Positions 51,701 to 59,174 of a stretch of 64,000 bases of DNA are shown piece after piece. Made by a program: the position numbers and the translations under genes. Source of the stretch: Chrysomallon squamiferum. Taxonomy: Eukaryota > Mollusca > Gastropoda > Neomphalida > Peltospiridae. The stretch's first letter is position 1. Each line of letters opens with the position of its first letter. The notes under the pieces were generated by a model. It was given only the letters and a program-made list of their open reading frames with translations. It was not told the origin of the DNA and searched no databases. The DNA is taken from contig CM022678.1 of the NCBI GenBank assembly GCA_012295275.1, positions 13,280,617-13,344,616 of the forward strand, in the 5' to 3' direction.

Positions 51701-54700
51701 GTTATTATTAGTAGGATGTAGTAAGAATTGTAGAGGTTGTTGTAGTGGTAGTAGTAGTACTAATATTTTACTGTTGCAGTAGGACTGGTAGTACTTCTAA
51801 TAGTAGTGTTAGAAGCAGTAGCTTTGTAGTAAGAAGTACTGGAATAGTAGTATTGATAATATACTAGTAGTAATAATAAGATGGCAGGAGTAATTGGGTA
51901 GTAAAATGTAGTAAATGGCATAATGCAGAATTTTCAGTATAGAAAATGATAAAACAAATAAAATAAATGTTTTTACTTGTAACAGGGAGGTGCGTTGGCA
52001 ACCTTGACGATGCTGAAGTGACCCTGTCGACCACCTAGACGTACACCTTTGTGATGTCGGTATTCACAACATGTACTCACTCTGCAGTCCTGTCGGCCAT
52101 CCACATATATTGTCAGACTGAATGGGTAGCCATGATGTCGCTGAGATTCAAATGAAAATGTTTCTGGAATATAAATAAATATCAGATATAGTTAGTTTGT
52201 ATTTAGGTAAATTATTTATATTTAATTTTCAAAACAATCACTGAAGTAGGAACTGTAATTATTCTTTTATTATTTTCACTTTAATTTACAATCATGTTTA
52301 CATGTATAAGAAAAAATATATTGACAAATGACTGAATGTTTGTTTAAACGTATTTCAATCTTTCTTTTAATTAGTGGTTACTAGTGCAAATATAACAATA
52401 AATAATTTGATGATGATGATAATAAAAATGAAGATGATGATGATAAAATGACAATGAACATGAACAATTCCAAATAATACTAAATATACTAAACAACATA
52501 AAAATTATAAATTTATTTAAAGATAAATGAATACCCACAGTTAGATTGGGAAAAATTGTTGAATAAAAAAAATGGATCATGCAAGTTCCAAACTTCAGTT
52601 TAGCTCTAAAATATCTGATTTCCTAAGACAAAAGGGCATTTAACAAACTGGTTGGAATGGGAAGAGGTTTTAGAAATTTATTTAAAGATAAATGAATACC
52701 CACAGTTAGATTGGGAAAAATTGTTGAATAAAAAAAACGGATCATGCAAGTTCCAAACTTCAGTTTAGCTCTAAAATATCTGATTTCCTAAGACAAAAGG
52801 GCATTTAACAAACTGGTTGGAATGGGAAGAGGTTTTAGAAAGTCACCTCCAGGTTTGAGTTTTCGCTTGACGACTGTGCGAGTGTTGCCACCACAGTGCT
52901 GCTGCTCTATGACGACCTCCTGCTGCGGGTCGACCTGCTCGCGCGCCAGGTGCAGCGCACACCCGTGGTACCTCATCTCCACACTGGCTTTCATCGGTGT
53001 CGCGCTGGCATGTCTCATTGCAGGCTCATTGCGATGAAGTCGGACATAGGCCTAAATATAAAAACAACCTCTTAATAAACTTATATAAATTATTCCCTTC
53101 AGTCTTATATGTAAATAACTTTGTTATTACTCTATGAAAAAACACGGCAGTTAAGAAGAGATATATGTTATTAAAAAAGATATGTGCTTATATAAAGAAA
53201 ATACATAAATTTCTCTTTTCATTTTTGTAACTACCAAACATTGTTAATACATCAAAATTGCAAAAATTATTATGTTTCATCAGATATAACAACTTTAGCA
53301 ATTAAGAATAGATTTATGCTGTGTAGAAAAGCTAAGTTATTAAGATAAGCTCAAATATAGAAAAATACATAAATTTCATAAGTAACTTTGTTAGTATCAG
53401 CATTGTGAAAAGTTACTGTTTTATTTCATTAGATACAACAACTAAGAGTAGATTTATGCTCTACATAAAAGCGATGTCAATAAGAAAAAAGATTATAATT
53501 GTCAATCAGTAATTTCAGTAGGTGGCAATTAATCTGTAGTCTTTTTATAAATAAAACTATAATTTTTTATTCAATGCCATATTTAATCTCAGATTTTCAT
53601 TTTCAAGTTGTTAAACAGGATAATATTTGAATCTAATTCCTCATATACTTTTGGTTATTAATAAAGCCATCATTTTCTTAAAATTTTATGGGGTCTTTTC
53701 TGAAAACATTTCAGTTATTTATATTTAGATTAAATATTTGCAACATTTTGTTCATGATATGTGTTATAAAACAAAAGATTTGTTTTGTTTGTTTCTTTTT
53801 CATTATCTTTAATGAAAATTCTGAATGTCAAAACATTTCTGATATATAAATATCTCTTGTGAGTAGTTTTCTTTATAAACATTTTTAATATCACTCATGA
53901 AAACCATTGTCATAATAAAACAAATAAAACTAATTTACATGTGCAGAAGTTGTTCGCCGTGGAGATTTTTCAGCACTGCCAGAACGAGATCGAACAGTTC
54001 GAGGTCGTGCATTGTGTCCAACTCTTGGTGAAACTGGGGGGATAGGGACCTGGGGCACGAGGTAAGGGGAGGGATGTCCAAACCCTTGTTCATACTGTGC
54101 TAGATTCATTGCATAACGACGCAGTGCCTTGAGGTCAAGCTGAAAAGCAATTTTTGATTTAAAAAGCAAATAAAAATAAGTGAATTAATAAAGTTACCTG
54201 AATATCTTTTTCAGTAAGGAATAATTAAACACATGTACAACATACAGCATAAACATCTAGATTTAATAGTTACAGCATACATGTCTAGATTTAATAATTA
54301 CAGAATACATGTCTAGATTTAATACAGTATACACATGTCTAGATTTAATAAAGATATGTCTTAGTTTAAATACTTACAGTATACACATGACTAGATTTAA
54401 TTCTTACAGTATACATGTCTAGATTTAATACTTACAGATATGTCTTAGTTTAAATACTTACAGTATACACATGACTAGATTTAATACTTACACTATACAT
54501 GTCTAGATTTAATACTTACAGATATGTCTTAGTTTAAATACTTACAGTATACACGTCTAGATTTAATACTTACACTATACATGTCTAGATTTAATACTTA
54601 CAGATATGTCTTAGTTTAAATACTTACAGTATACACATGACTAGATTTAATTCTTACAGTATACATGTCTAGATTTAATACTTACAGATATGTCTTAGTT

Positions 54701-57409
54701 TAAATACTTACAGTATACACATGACTAGATTTAATTCTTACAGTATACATGTCTAGATTTAATACTTACAGATATGTCTTAGTTTAAATACTTACAGTAT
54801 ACACATGACTAGATTTAATTCTTACAGTATACATGTCTAGATTTAATACTTACAGCTATGTCTTAGTTTAAATACTTACAGTATACACATGACTAGATTT
54901 AATACTTACAGCTATGTCTTAGTTTAAATACTTACAGTATACACATGACTATACACATGACTAGATTTAATACTTACAGCTATGTCTTAGTTTAAATACT
55001 TACAGTATACACATGACTAGATTTAATACTTACAGCTATGTCTTAGTTTAAATACTTACAGTATACACATGACTAGATTTAATACTTACAGATATGTCTT
55101 AGTTTAAATACTTACAGTATACACATGACTAGATTTAATTCTTACAGTATACATGTCTAGATTTAATACTTACAGATATGTCTTAGTTTAAATACTTACA
55201 GTATACACATGACTAGATTTAATTCTTACAGTATACATGTCTAGATTTAATACTTACAGCTATGTCTTAGTTTAAATACTTACAGTATACACATGACTAG
55301 ATTTAATACTTACAGCTATGTCTTAGTTTAAATACTTACAATATACACATGACTAGATTTAATTCTTACAGTATACATGTCTAGATTTAATACTTACAGC
55401 TATGTCTTAGTTTAAATACTTTTTAAATTTAATACTTACAGTATACACATGACTAGATTTAATACTTACAGCTATGTCTTAGTTTAAATACTTACAGTAT
55501 ACACATGTCTAGATTTAATACTTACAGCTATGTCTTAGTTTAAATACTTACAGTATACACATGACTAGATTTAATACTTACAGCTATGTCTTAGTTTAAA
55601 TACTTACAGTATACACATGACTAGATTTAATACTTACACTATACATGTCTAGATTTAATACTTACAGCTATGTCTTAGTTTAAATACTTACAGTATACAC
55701 ATGACTAGATTTAATACTTACAGTATACACGTCTAGATTTAATACTTACACTATACATGTCTAGATTTAATACTTACAGCTATGTCTTAGTTTAAATACT
55801 TACAGTATACACATGACTAGATTTAATTCTTACAGCATACATATGTCTAGATTTAATACTTACAGCTATGTCTTAGTTTAAATACTTACAGTATACACAT
55901 GACTAGATTTAATTCTTACAGCATACATATGTCTAGATTTAATACTTACACTATACATGTCTAGATTTAATACTTACAGCTATGTCTTAGTTTAAATACT
56001 TACAGTATACACATGACTAGATTTAATTCTTACAGCATACATATGTCTAGATTTAATACTTACAGCTATGTCTTAGTTTAAATACTTACAGTATACACAT
56101 GACTAGATTTAATTCTTACAGCATACACATGTCTAGATTTAATACTTACAGCTATGTCTTAGTTTAAATACTTACAGTATACACATGACTAGATTTAATA
56201 CTTACACTATACATGTCTAGATTTAATACTTACACTACACATGTCTAGATTTAATACTTACAGTATACATGTCTAGATTTAATACTTACACTACACATAA
56301 CTAGATTTAATACTTACACTACACATGTCTAGATTTAATACTTACACTACACATGTCTAGATTTAATACTTACACTACACATAACTAGATTTAATACTTA
56401 CACTACACATGTCTAGATTTAATACTTACACTACACATGTCTAGATTTAATACTTACACTACACATGTCTAGATTTAATACTTACACTACACATGTCTAG
56501 ATTTAATACTTACACTACACATGTCTAGATTTAATACTTACACTACACATAACTAGATTTAATACTTACACTACACATGTCTAGATTTAATACTTACACT
56601 ACACATGTCTAGATTTTAATACTTTACACTACACATGTCTAGATTTAATACTTACACTACACATAACTAGATTTAATACTTACACTACACATAACTAGAT
56701 TTAATACTTACACTACACATGTCTAGATTTAATACTTACACTACACATGTCTAGATTTAACACATGACTAGATTTAATACTTACAGTATACACATGTCTA
56801 GATTTAATACTTACACTACACATGTCTAGATTTAATACTTACACTACACATGTCTAGATTTAATACTTACACTACACATAACTAGATTTAATACTTACAC
56901 TACACATGTCTAGATTTAATACTTACACTACACATGACTAGATTTAATACTTACAGTATACACATGTCTAGATTTAATACTTACACTACACATGTCTAGA
57001 TTTAATACTTACACTACACATAACTAGATTTAATACTTACACTACACATGACTAGATTTAATACTTACAGTATACACATGTCTAGATTTAATACTTACAC
57101 TACACATGACTAGATTTAATACTTACAGTATACACATGTCTAGATTTAATACTTACACTACACATGTCTAGATTTAATACTTACACTACACATGTCTAGA
57201 TTTAATACTTACACTACACATAACTAGATTTAATACTTACACTACACATGTCTAGATTTAATACTTACAGTATACACATGTCTAGATTTAATACTTACAG
57301 TATACGCATGTCTAGATTCAACATCTTGCTGCATTGCCCGACTCTTACGAACTGAACGATCATGTCCCTGGAATGTTATTGGTTGTCCTTCATCATCAAC
57401 ATAAATAAT
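27037..57409 (-). CDS. ERICH3: ERICH3-like glutamate-rich protein with C-terminal leucine-rich repeats; 5' end outside window
   Basis: Eighteen exons were traced on the minus strand: 57409-57299, 54139-53939, 53051-52847, 52163-51977, 51583-51441, 50825-50739, 47871-47797, 40984-~38778, 34998-34841, 34444-34369, 33857-32466, 31096-30821, 30339-29944, 29365-29309, 29094-28934, 28690-28559, 28063-27972, 27646-27037 (stop TAG). All have AG/GT borders and, apart from the largest exon, matching phases. The ERICH3 call rests on IEQQHCGG, RHHGYPFSLTIYVDG, CCEYRHHKG, RLGG and PPCYKC in family order, followed by DDYEDDFENSESGSS and an acidic tail. Vertebrate ERICH3 is linked to cilia and neurons. The C-terminal ribonuclease-inhibitor-type repeats are not something I know from vertebrate ERICH3. 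The amino terminus was not found in 57410-64000. Confidence 0.88.
27972..28063 (-). CDS. ERICH3: ERICH3-like exon 17, LRR
   Basis: Enters in phase 0 and exits in phase 2. It encodes LNLNINKLGPESADNIADLL then KGKPSIEVLL, a typical strand-turn-helix RI-type repeat that continues into the next exon. The donor is CT/GTATGT. Confidence 0.9.
28559..28690 (-). CDS. ERICH3: ERICH3-like exon 16, LRR
   Basis: A 44-codon exon, phase 0 at both ends: WYELAKFLLTKENTASVILN, then NMAMDDSDFEIIFDSLLKSP and SKPM. Pattern of a ribonuclease-inhibitor-type repeat: a short strand (ASVILNNMAM) followed by a helix. Confidence 0.88.
28934..29094 (-). CDS. ERICH3: ERICH3-like exon 15, entry to the LRR domain
   Basis: Enters in phase 1 and exits in phase 0. 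It encodes GNDPDNVAAAGVPPLGSQLQ, a PRMSHSGS stretch, then LLETQDTELELSNLELTKTQ. The last part reads like the first leucine-rich strand. The acceptor is ATTTTTAG and the donor CAG/GTGACA. Confidence 0.87.
29309..29365 (-). CDS. ERICH3: ERICH3-like exon 14
   Basis: A 57-bp exon, phase 1 at both ends, encoding EHTRQQSTSDASDGENMQGG (its first and last codons are split by introns). The acceptor is AACAACAG and the donor GAG/GTATGT. Confidence 0.82.
29944..30339 (-). CDS. ERICH3: ERICH3-like exon 13, acidic linker
   Basis: Phase 1 at both ends. It encodes AGGTEQKTQEEIKESEESQR, a long Glu/Thr/Asp-rich linker, KPLIFVETAGSDVESERKMS and AGETG. The acceptor is TTTACAG and the donor CAG/GTAATT. Confidence 0.87.
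30821..31096 (-). CDS. ERICH3: ERICH3-like exon 12, Glu/Lys-rich
   Basis: Phase 1 at both ends. It encodes ETTTKDDDERKDEVERKEEE, ETEEEDRKKEEEERKKEESS and a serine/aspartate run. Possibly part charged single alpha-helix, from the E/K/R alternation. The acceptor is ACAATAG and the donor AAAG/GTGCAC. Confidence 0.85.
31097..32465. other. ERICH3-like intron, no exon seen
   Basis: TAG/GTA-rich degenerate trinucleotide sequence (31190-31960), an AT tract at 31859-31882, poly-A at 31988-32001, and a CT-rich plus CA patch (32230-32385) about 80 bp from the donor of exon 11. Confidence 0.7.
32466..33857 (-). CDS. ERICH3: ERICH3-like exon 11, acidic repeat-rich exon
   Basis: A 1,392-bp exon, phase 1 at both ends, encoding about 464 residues. 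It opens with degenerate SSDEKLPVSGKVD-type repeats. A Ser-rich region follows, then a block of DEQT.ETDR.D undecapeptide-like repeats (about 32890-33075), and it ends GGEEEEVS. Almost no hydrophobic clusters, so predicted disordered. Reading frames on the opposite strand are shadows of this composition. Confidence 0.9.
34369..34444 (-). CDS. ERICH3: ERICH3-like exon 10
   Basis: Enters in phase 0 and exits in phase 1, encoding VEGYSSEEEDLEGDKNVKVV then IENRP. The acceptor is ATCTGCAG and the donor CCAG/GTCAGT. Phase agrees with both neighbours. Confidence 0.85.
34841..34998 (-). CDS. ERICH3: ERICH3-like exon 9
   Basis: Enters in phase 1 and exits in phase 0. It encodes NDEKTQSEQTTKQESYNAGS, TEEEKPVEEMEVQVEREINE and DNNVIDLDGNRK. 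Acidic, with a TTACAG acceptor and an AAAG/GTGAAT donor. Confidence 0.85.
34999..38667. other. 3.7-kb ERICH3-like intron, no exon seen
   Basis: AT-rich. Repeats: ATC/CAT at 35255-35340, TATG/GTAT at 37010-37130, GA at 37174-37224, CA plus AT at 37838-37880, GTGT-rich at 38160-38390. Two nearby introns carry AAAT/AAAC tracts at 34190-34315 and ATC-rich sequence at 34450-34790. Given the unresolved phase at the exon-8 junction, a small unrecognised exon could be hidden here. Confidence 0.55.
38668..40984 (-). CDS. ERICH3: ERICH3-like giant low-complexity exon with internal -1 frame change
   Basis: The acceptor at 40985-40986 feeds phase 1 into ENCNVDVVNITEVEKTETEQ, then seven KES-type hexapeptide repeats (ENKESV, KNKESI and variants). 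This frame runs to a stop at 40370-40368. From 40446 the -1 frame is open for about 590 codons to 38668 and keeps the same composition (KSKNSDVDKSISETSVVAEE onward, Asp/Ser/Glu-rich). The switch falls at an A6T3 run at 40420-40428. Near the end lies KKVTFSD (PP1-docking-like). The 3' boundary is uncertain: the next exon needs phase 1, met by weak donors in the AGTGAAAGTGAAAGTGAAA run (GT at 38777, 38771, 38765). A GTAAAT donor at 38726-38721 would be phase 0. Confidence 0.75.
40985..47796. other. 6.8-kb ERICH3-like intron, no exon seen
   Basis: Very AT-rich. Tracts: AT at 41628-41658, ATT at 41782-41870, ATT at 42290-42320, AAT at 42687-42722, AAT at 46388-46412, GT at 47289-47318 and 47482-47512. 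A somewhat GC-richer piece at 43195-43270 has a minus-strand CTAACAG/GTTAGT donor, and 46100-46200 has AP-1-like TGAGTCA. Neither has coding support. Confidence 0.6.
47797..47871 (-). CDS. ERICH3: ERICH3-like exon 7, DDYEDDFE motif
   Basis: Phase 1 at both ends, encoding DDYEDDFENSESGSSTSSQS then IKDR. A D/E-Y-E-D-D-F motif after the conserved domain also recurs in vertebrate ERICH3 and other ciliary proteins. The acceptor is TTTTCAG and the donor GAG/GTAAGT. Confidence 0.9.
48466..48602. mobile_element. 137-bp hAT-type MITE with 8-bp target duplication
   Basis: Flanked by the direct repeat GCCTACAG (48458-48465 and 48603-48610). The identical flank can be extended to AGCCTACAGCAT, so the exact register is uncertain. 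The ends are inverted: GTTTTCAACCT at 48471-48481 versus AGGTTGAAAAC at 48588-48598. It lies in the intron between ERICH3-like exons 6 and 7. No coding capacity of its own. Confidence 0.7.
48611..48900 (-). other. Unidentified open stretch beside the MITE, possibly an older repeat
   Basis: The minus strand is open across 48475-48813, reading MEKFLLNRRRSLKDSQWICR and further residues before entering the MITE. No domain was recognised, and no splice sites fit the ERICH3-like gene. Its denser, less AT-rich composition than the surrounding intron suggests a transposon fragment. Confidence 0.25.
49264..50501 (+). mobile_element. hAT transposon, internally deleted, with 8-bp target duplication
   Basis: Perfect direct repeats TGTTAGAT flank the element (49256-49263 and 50502-50509). 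Terminal inverted repeats are CAGTGATTCTCAACC at the left and GGTTGAGAAACACTG at the right, one mismatch apart, followed by subterminal GTGTCGCGA/GTGTCG repeats. This is the ZBED5/FAM200-like hAT type. It lies in the intron between ERICH3-like exons 6 and 7, opposite to the gene. The intact duplication and matching termini point to a fairly recent insertion. Confidence 0.95.
49800..50345 (+). pseudogene. Truncated hAT transposase, C-terminal dimerisation region
   Basis: Reads about 181 codons without an ATG at its first residue (TTG start; first ATG at 49857). It retains the hAT C-terminal dimerisation pattern: FWISIQKEFPALAEKALLVL, LQFSTSYLCELGFSTLNNIK, KKRERLLS, MRVCLSHIRPNIQEV. This is the family block where LPF.STY.CE.GFS is followed by RNRL and LRLCLS.I.P. 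The BED finger and most of the catalytic domain are missing, so it cannot be autonomous. It stops at TAG 50343-50345, close to the right end. Confidence 0.9.
50739..50825 (-). CDS. ERICH3: ERICH3-like exon 6
   Basis: Phase 1 at both ends. It encodes EKETAVLVPVETDGEETQRE then KQEKPKPNQ, a charged tail. The acceptor is CTTACAG and the donor CCAGG/GTAGAT. Confidence 0.85.
51441..51583 (-). CDS. ERICH3: ERICH3-like exon 5
   Basis: Enters in phase 2 and exits in phase 1: CQVEKGGKKRKPKPVVDEKA, then AEIREEVTIVKEEFPEQKTA and PKHVEEE. It completes the CYKC motif and begins the charged tail. The donor is AAG/GTTAGC. Confidence 0.9.
51977..52163 (-). CDS. ERICH3: ERICH3-like exon 4, core conserved region
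   Basis: Enters in phase 1 and exits in phase 2. It encodes ETFSFESQRHHGYPFSLTIY, VDGRQDCRVSTCCEYRHHKG, VRLGGRQGHFSIVKVANA and PPCYK; the next exon supplies the final cysteine. This matches the ERICH3 signature RHHGFPFSLTFF...SSCCEYKHRKGSRLGG...SPCYKC. The conserved cysteines (CC and C.KC) suggest a metal-binding or disulphide-stabilised fold, which is not established. Confidence 0.96.
52509..52840. repeat. 165-bp tandem duplication next to an ERICH3-like donor
   Basis: Copy one (about 52509-52673) and copy two (about 52674-52838) match at an offset of exactly 165. The only difference seen is T versus C in the AAAAAAATGG/AAAAAAACGG segment. Copy two ends about 7 bp from the last base of the exon at 52847-53051. 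Recent by its near-identity. Confidence 0.93.
52847..53051 (-). CDS. ERICH3: ERICH3-like exon 3, start of conserved DUF4590-type region
   Basis: Enters in phase 0 and exits in phase 1. It encodes AYVRLHRNEPAMRHASATP, MRYHGCALHLAREQVDPQQ and VVIEQQHCGGNTRTVVKRKL. The QQHCGG block followed by a Lys-Leu turn aligns with human ERICH3 (QQHCGGENLCVYKGKL). It is locally more GC-rich than the introns. Its donor GTGACT lies 5-7 bp from the 165-bp duplication. Confidence 0.93.
53939..54139 (-). CDS. ERICH3: ERICH3-like exon 2 of visible part
   Basis: A 67-codon exon, phase 0 at both ends. It encodes LDLKALRRYAMNLAQYEQGF, then a proline-rich PHS/VP segment (VPQVPIPPVSPRVG) and a basic serine-rich end (RPRTVRSRSGSAEKSPRRTT). 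This fits the Pro/Arg/Ser-rich linker that precedes the conserved region in ERICH3. The donor is CAT/GTAAAT. Confidence 0.82.
54240..57298 (-). repeat. Tandem array of splice-donor-bearing units
   Basis: Units of 28 or 30 bp, or composite units of about 56 bp, share the minus-strand core GTAAGTATTAAATCTAG followed by ACATGTGTA or TCATGTGTA. The composite form adds a TAAACTAAGACATAGCTGTAAG half. The right part (56.2-57.3 kb) is mostly the 28-bp form; the left part is mostly composite. The exon end at 57299 carries the same TCTAGACATG...ACT/GTAAGT sequence, so the array is a run of copies of that exon-intron boundary. It fills most of the 3.2-kb intron. Confidence 0.95.
57299..57409 (-). CDS. 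ERICH3: ERICH3-like exon (first visible), ends in the donor that seeded the 3-kb array
   Basis: A 37-codon exon, phase 0 at both ends: IIYVDDEGQPITFQGHDRSV then RKSRAMQQDVESRHAYT. The acceptor is TTATTACAG and the donor ACT/GTAAGT. The next copy of the repeat gives a second, in-frame donor 30 bp downstream (GT at 57268-57267) that would add ten codons (VSIKSRHVYT). A stop in the following unit limits further extension. Confidence 0.8.
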
Positions 57410-59165
57410 CTGTAATAATAATAATATTAATAATTTGAGTAAAACAACAACAGTGACAACATCAATTACAATAATGAGAAAATAATGACAACAATAATGA
57501 AATAAAATAATACTGATCGGAACAAGACTAGGAAATAGAAGGGTCATAATGAATTGCGGTAGTAGAAGTAGTTGTAATAATACTAGTATAGCAGTAGCAG
57601 ATGTTGTTGTAATAGCAGAAGCTGTAGTAATAGTTGTAAATAATAACAGTAGCAGTAACTGTACAAGCTCTAGAAGTAGTGTTTGCAATACTATTAATAA
57701 CACAGCTGATACTAAATAACAATTATTACTGCTTATAATATCATATAATTCAAATTCTAACTATACAAGCTCTAAAAGTAGTGTTTACAATATTACTAAT
57801 AACACAAGTGATACTAAATAACAATTATTACTGCTTATAATATCATATAATTCAAATTCTAACAAACTATTAAGATAAATTTATTGTTTGGTACATAAGA
57901 TAGGTCCTCAGTTAAAAATCGAATTACAAATATTCATCAACAGATTTTTAAGTCAATAAAACAAATCTAAAATACAAATGGAACACATATTTAAAATCAC
58001 CAACTTTCAGTTAATAATATTTATATGAAGCAAAATATATGTTTTTAATTGTAGTGTTATTTAAACACAATGTTCTAACACAAGCATGCAAAAAAACACA
58101 TATGGCTGTAAATGTTATTCAAAAATGTGAAGAAAAAAATAAAATAAAATAAAAACAACAAAACAAAATAAAAGATTGTTTGTTCTTTCTCAAACAAACA
58201 TAAGGACACAGACATAGAAAAAAATATCTATGTGTTCAAAATCATTCCTCTGGGAGAAAAAAATCCAAAATAACAGCATAATAATATGACTAATCAGTAA
58301 TATTTAACTTGTATATTTACCATTGCATATCATCCAATATCTAAATTATATTTTTATTTTTATTTTTAAAATTATTTAAGAAATAAGTATTATCCCATTT
58401 TTATATATAAAATAAATAAATAAAAACATTCCAATAGGAAAAAAAAAACAAAAAAACATTAACCAATAATATTTAATTTGTATGCCTATTCTTGCCTGTC
58501 ATCCAGTGTCTAAACCACAATTTTATGCTGTGGTTTGACTGAACAACATTCATTCATTAATTCATTATAAATAACAGTGTTAAAATCTCTAGAGAATTTT
58601 GCCTCTACATTACTGGAACTATCTGTGGAAACACTTATAATTAATCAATGTTTAAGAATTACATCAGCTGCCATTTTTGAAAAAACACTCAAGAGATGCA
58701 CTCACTCACACAGAAAGATAAATATTTTAAAAAACAAATAGCATGTTCAAATCACCATTTATGTAGTGATTGTTTGAGGCAATAAAGATCAATAAAAACA
58801 TTAGTGAATAATTCTGTAGATCGATCCGGCAAATATTTTAACAGACAAATAATATAAAATAAAATTACTGCATTCTCATTGTATAAAATGGGGTAAATTT
58901 TACATAGATTTTTTGAAGAAATTAATTAATGACCAAGGTCTTTTATTGGACAAAATAATATTTTTATAATATTAAAAATTGGTTATAAATTTTTTAAAGT
59001 TGTTACTGATGTGAGAAAACAGATGAAATTTTGTGTAATGTTTTTACTTTCAGTTTAGAACTACATTATGTTTTAGTGTCTGTTCCTTTTCTAAATAATT
59101 TATTTTTAATCATCATCATTATTCTTTTGTTTTTATTACTCTGGCTGTTGCCCTTTAACAGATGT
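57410..59165. other. AT-rich stretch upstream of first visible ERICH3-like exon, no gene seen
   Basis: Contains a roughly 100-bp near-duplicate pair: ACAAGCTCTAGAAGTAGTGT at 57662 and the related ACAAGCTCTAAAAGTAGTGT at 57767, each followed by a shared TAATAACACA...CTGCTTATAATATC block. No ERICH3 amino-terminal exon was recognised. Confidence 0.6.
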
Positions 59166-59174
59166 GTACTATTA

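Noticed and set aside
54240-57310. CRISPR-like array of regular repeats
   Set aside because: Units are contiguous variants of one sequence without unique spacers, in a eukaryotic intron. The unit is an exon-donor copy.
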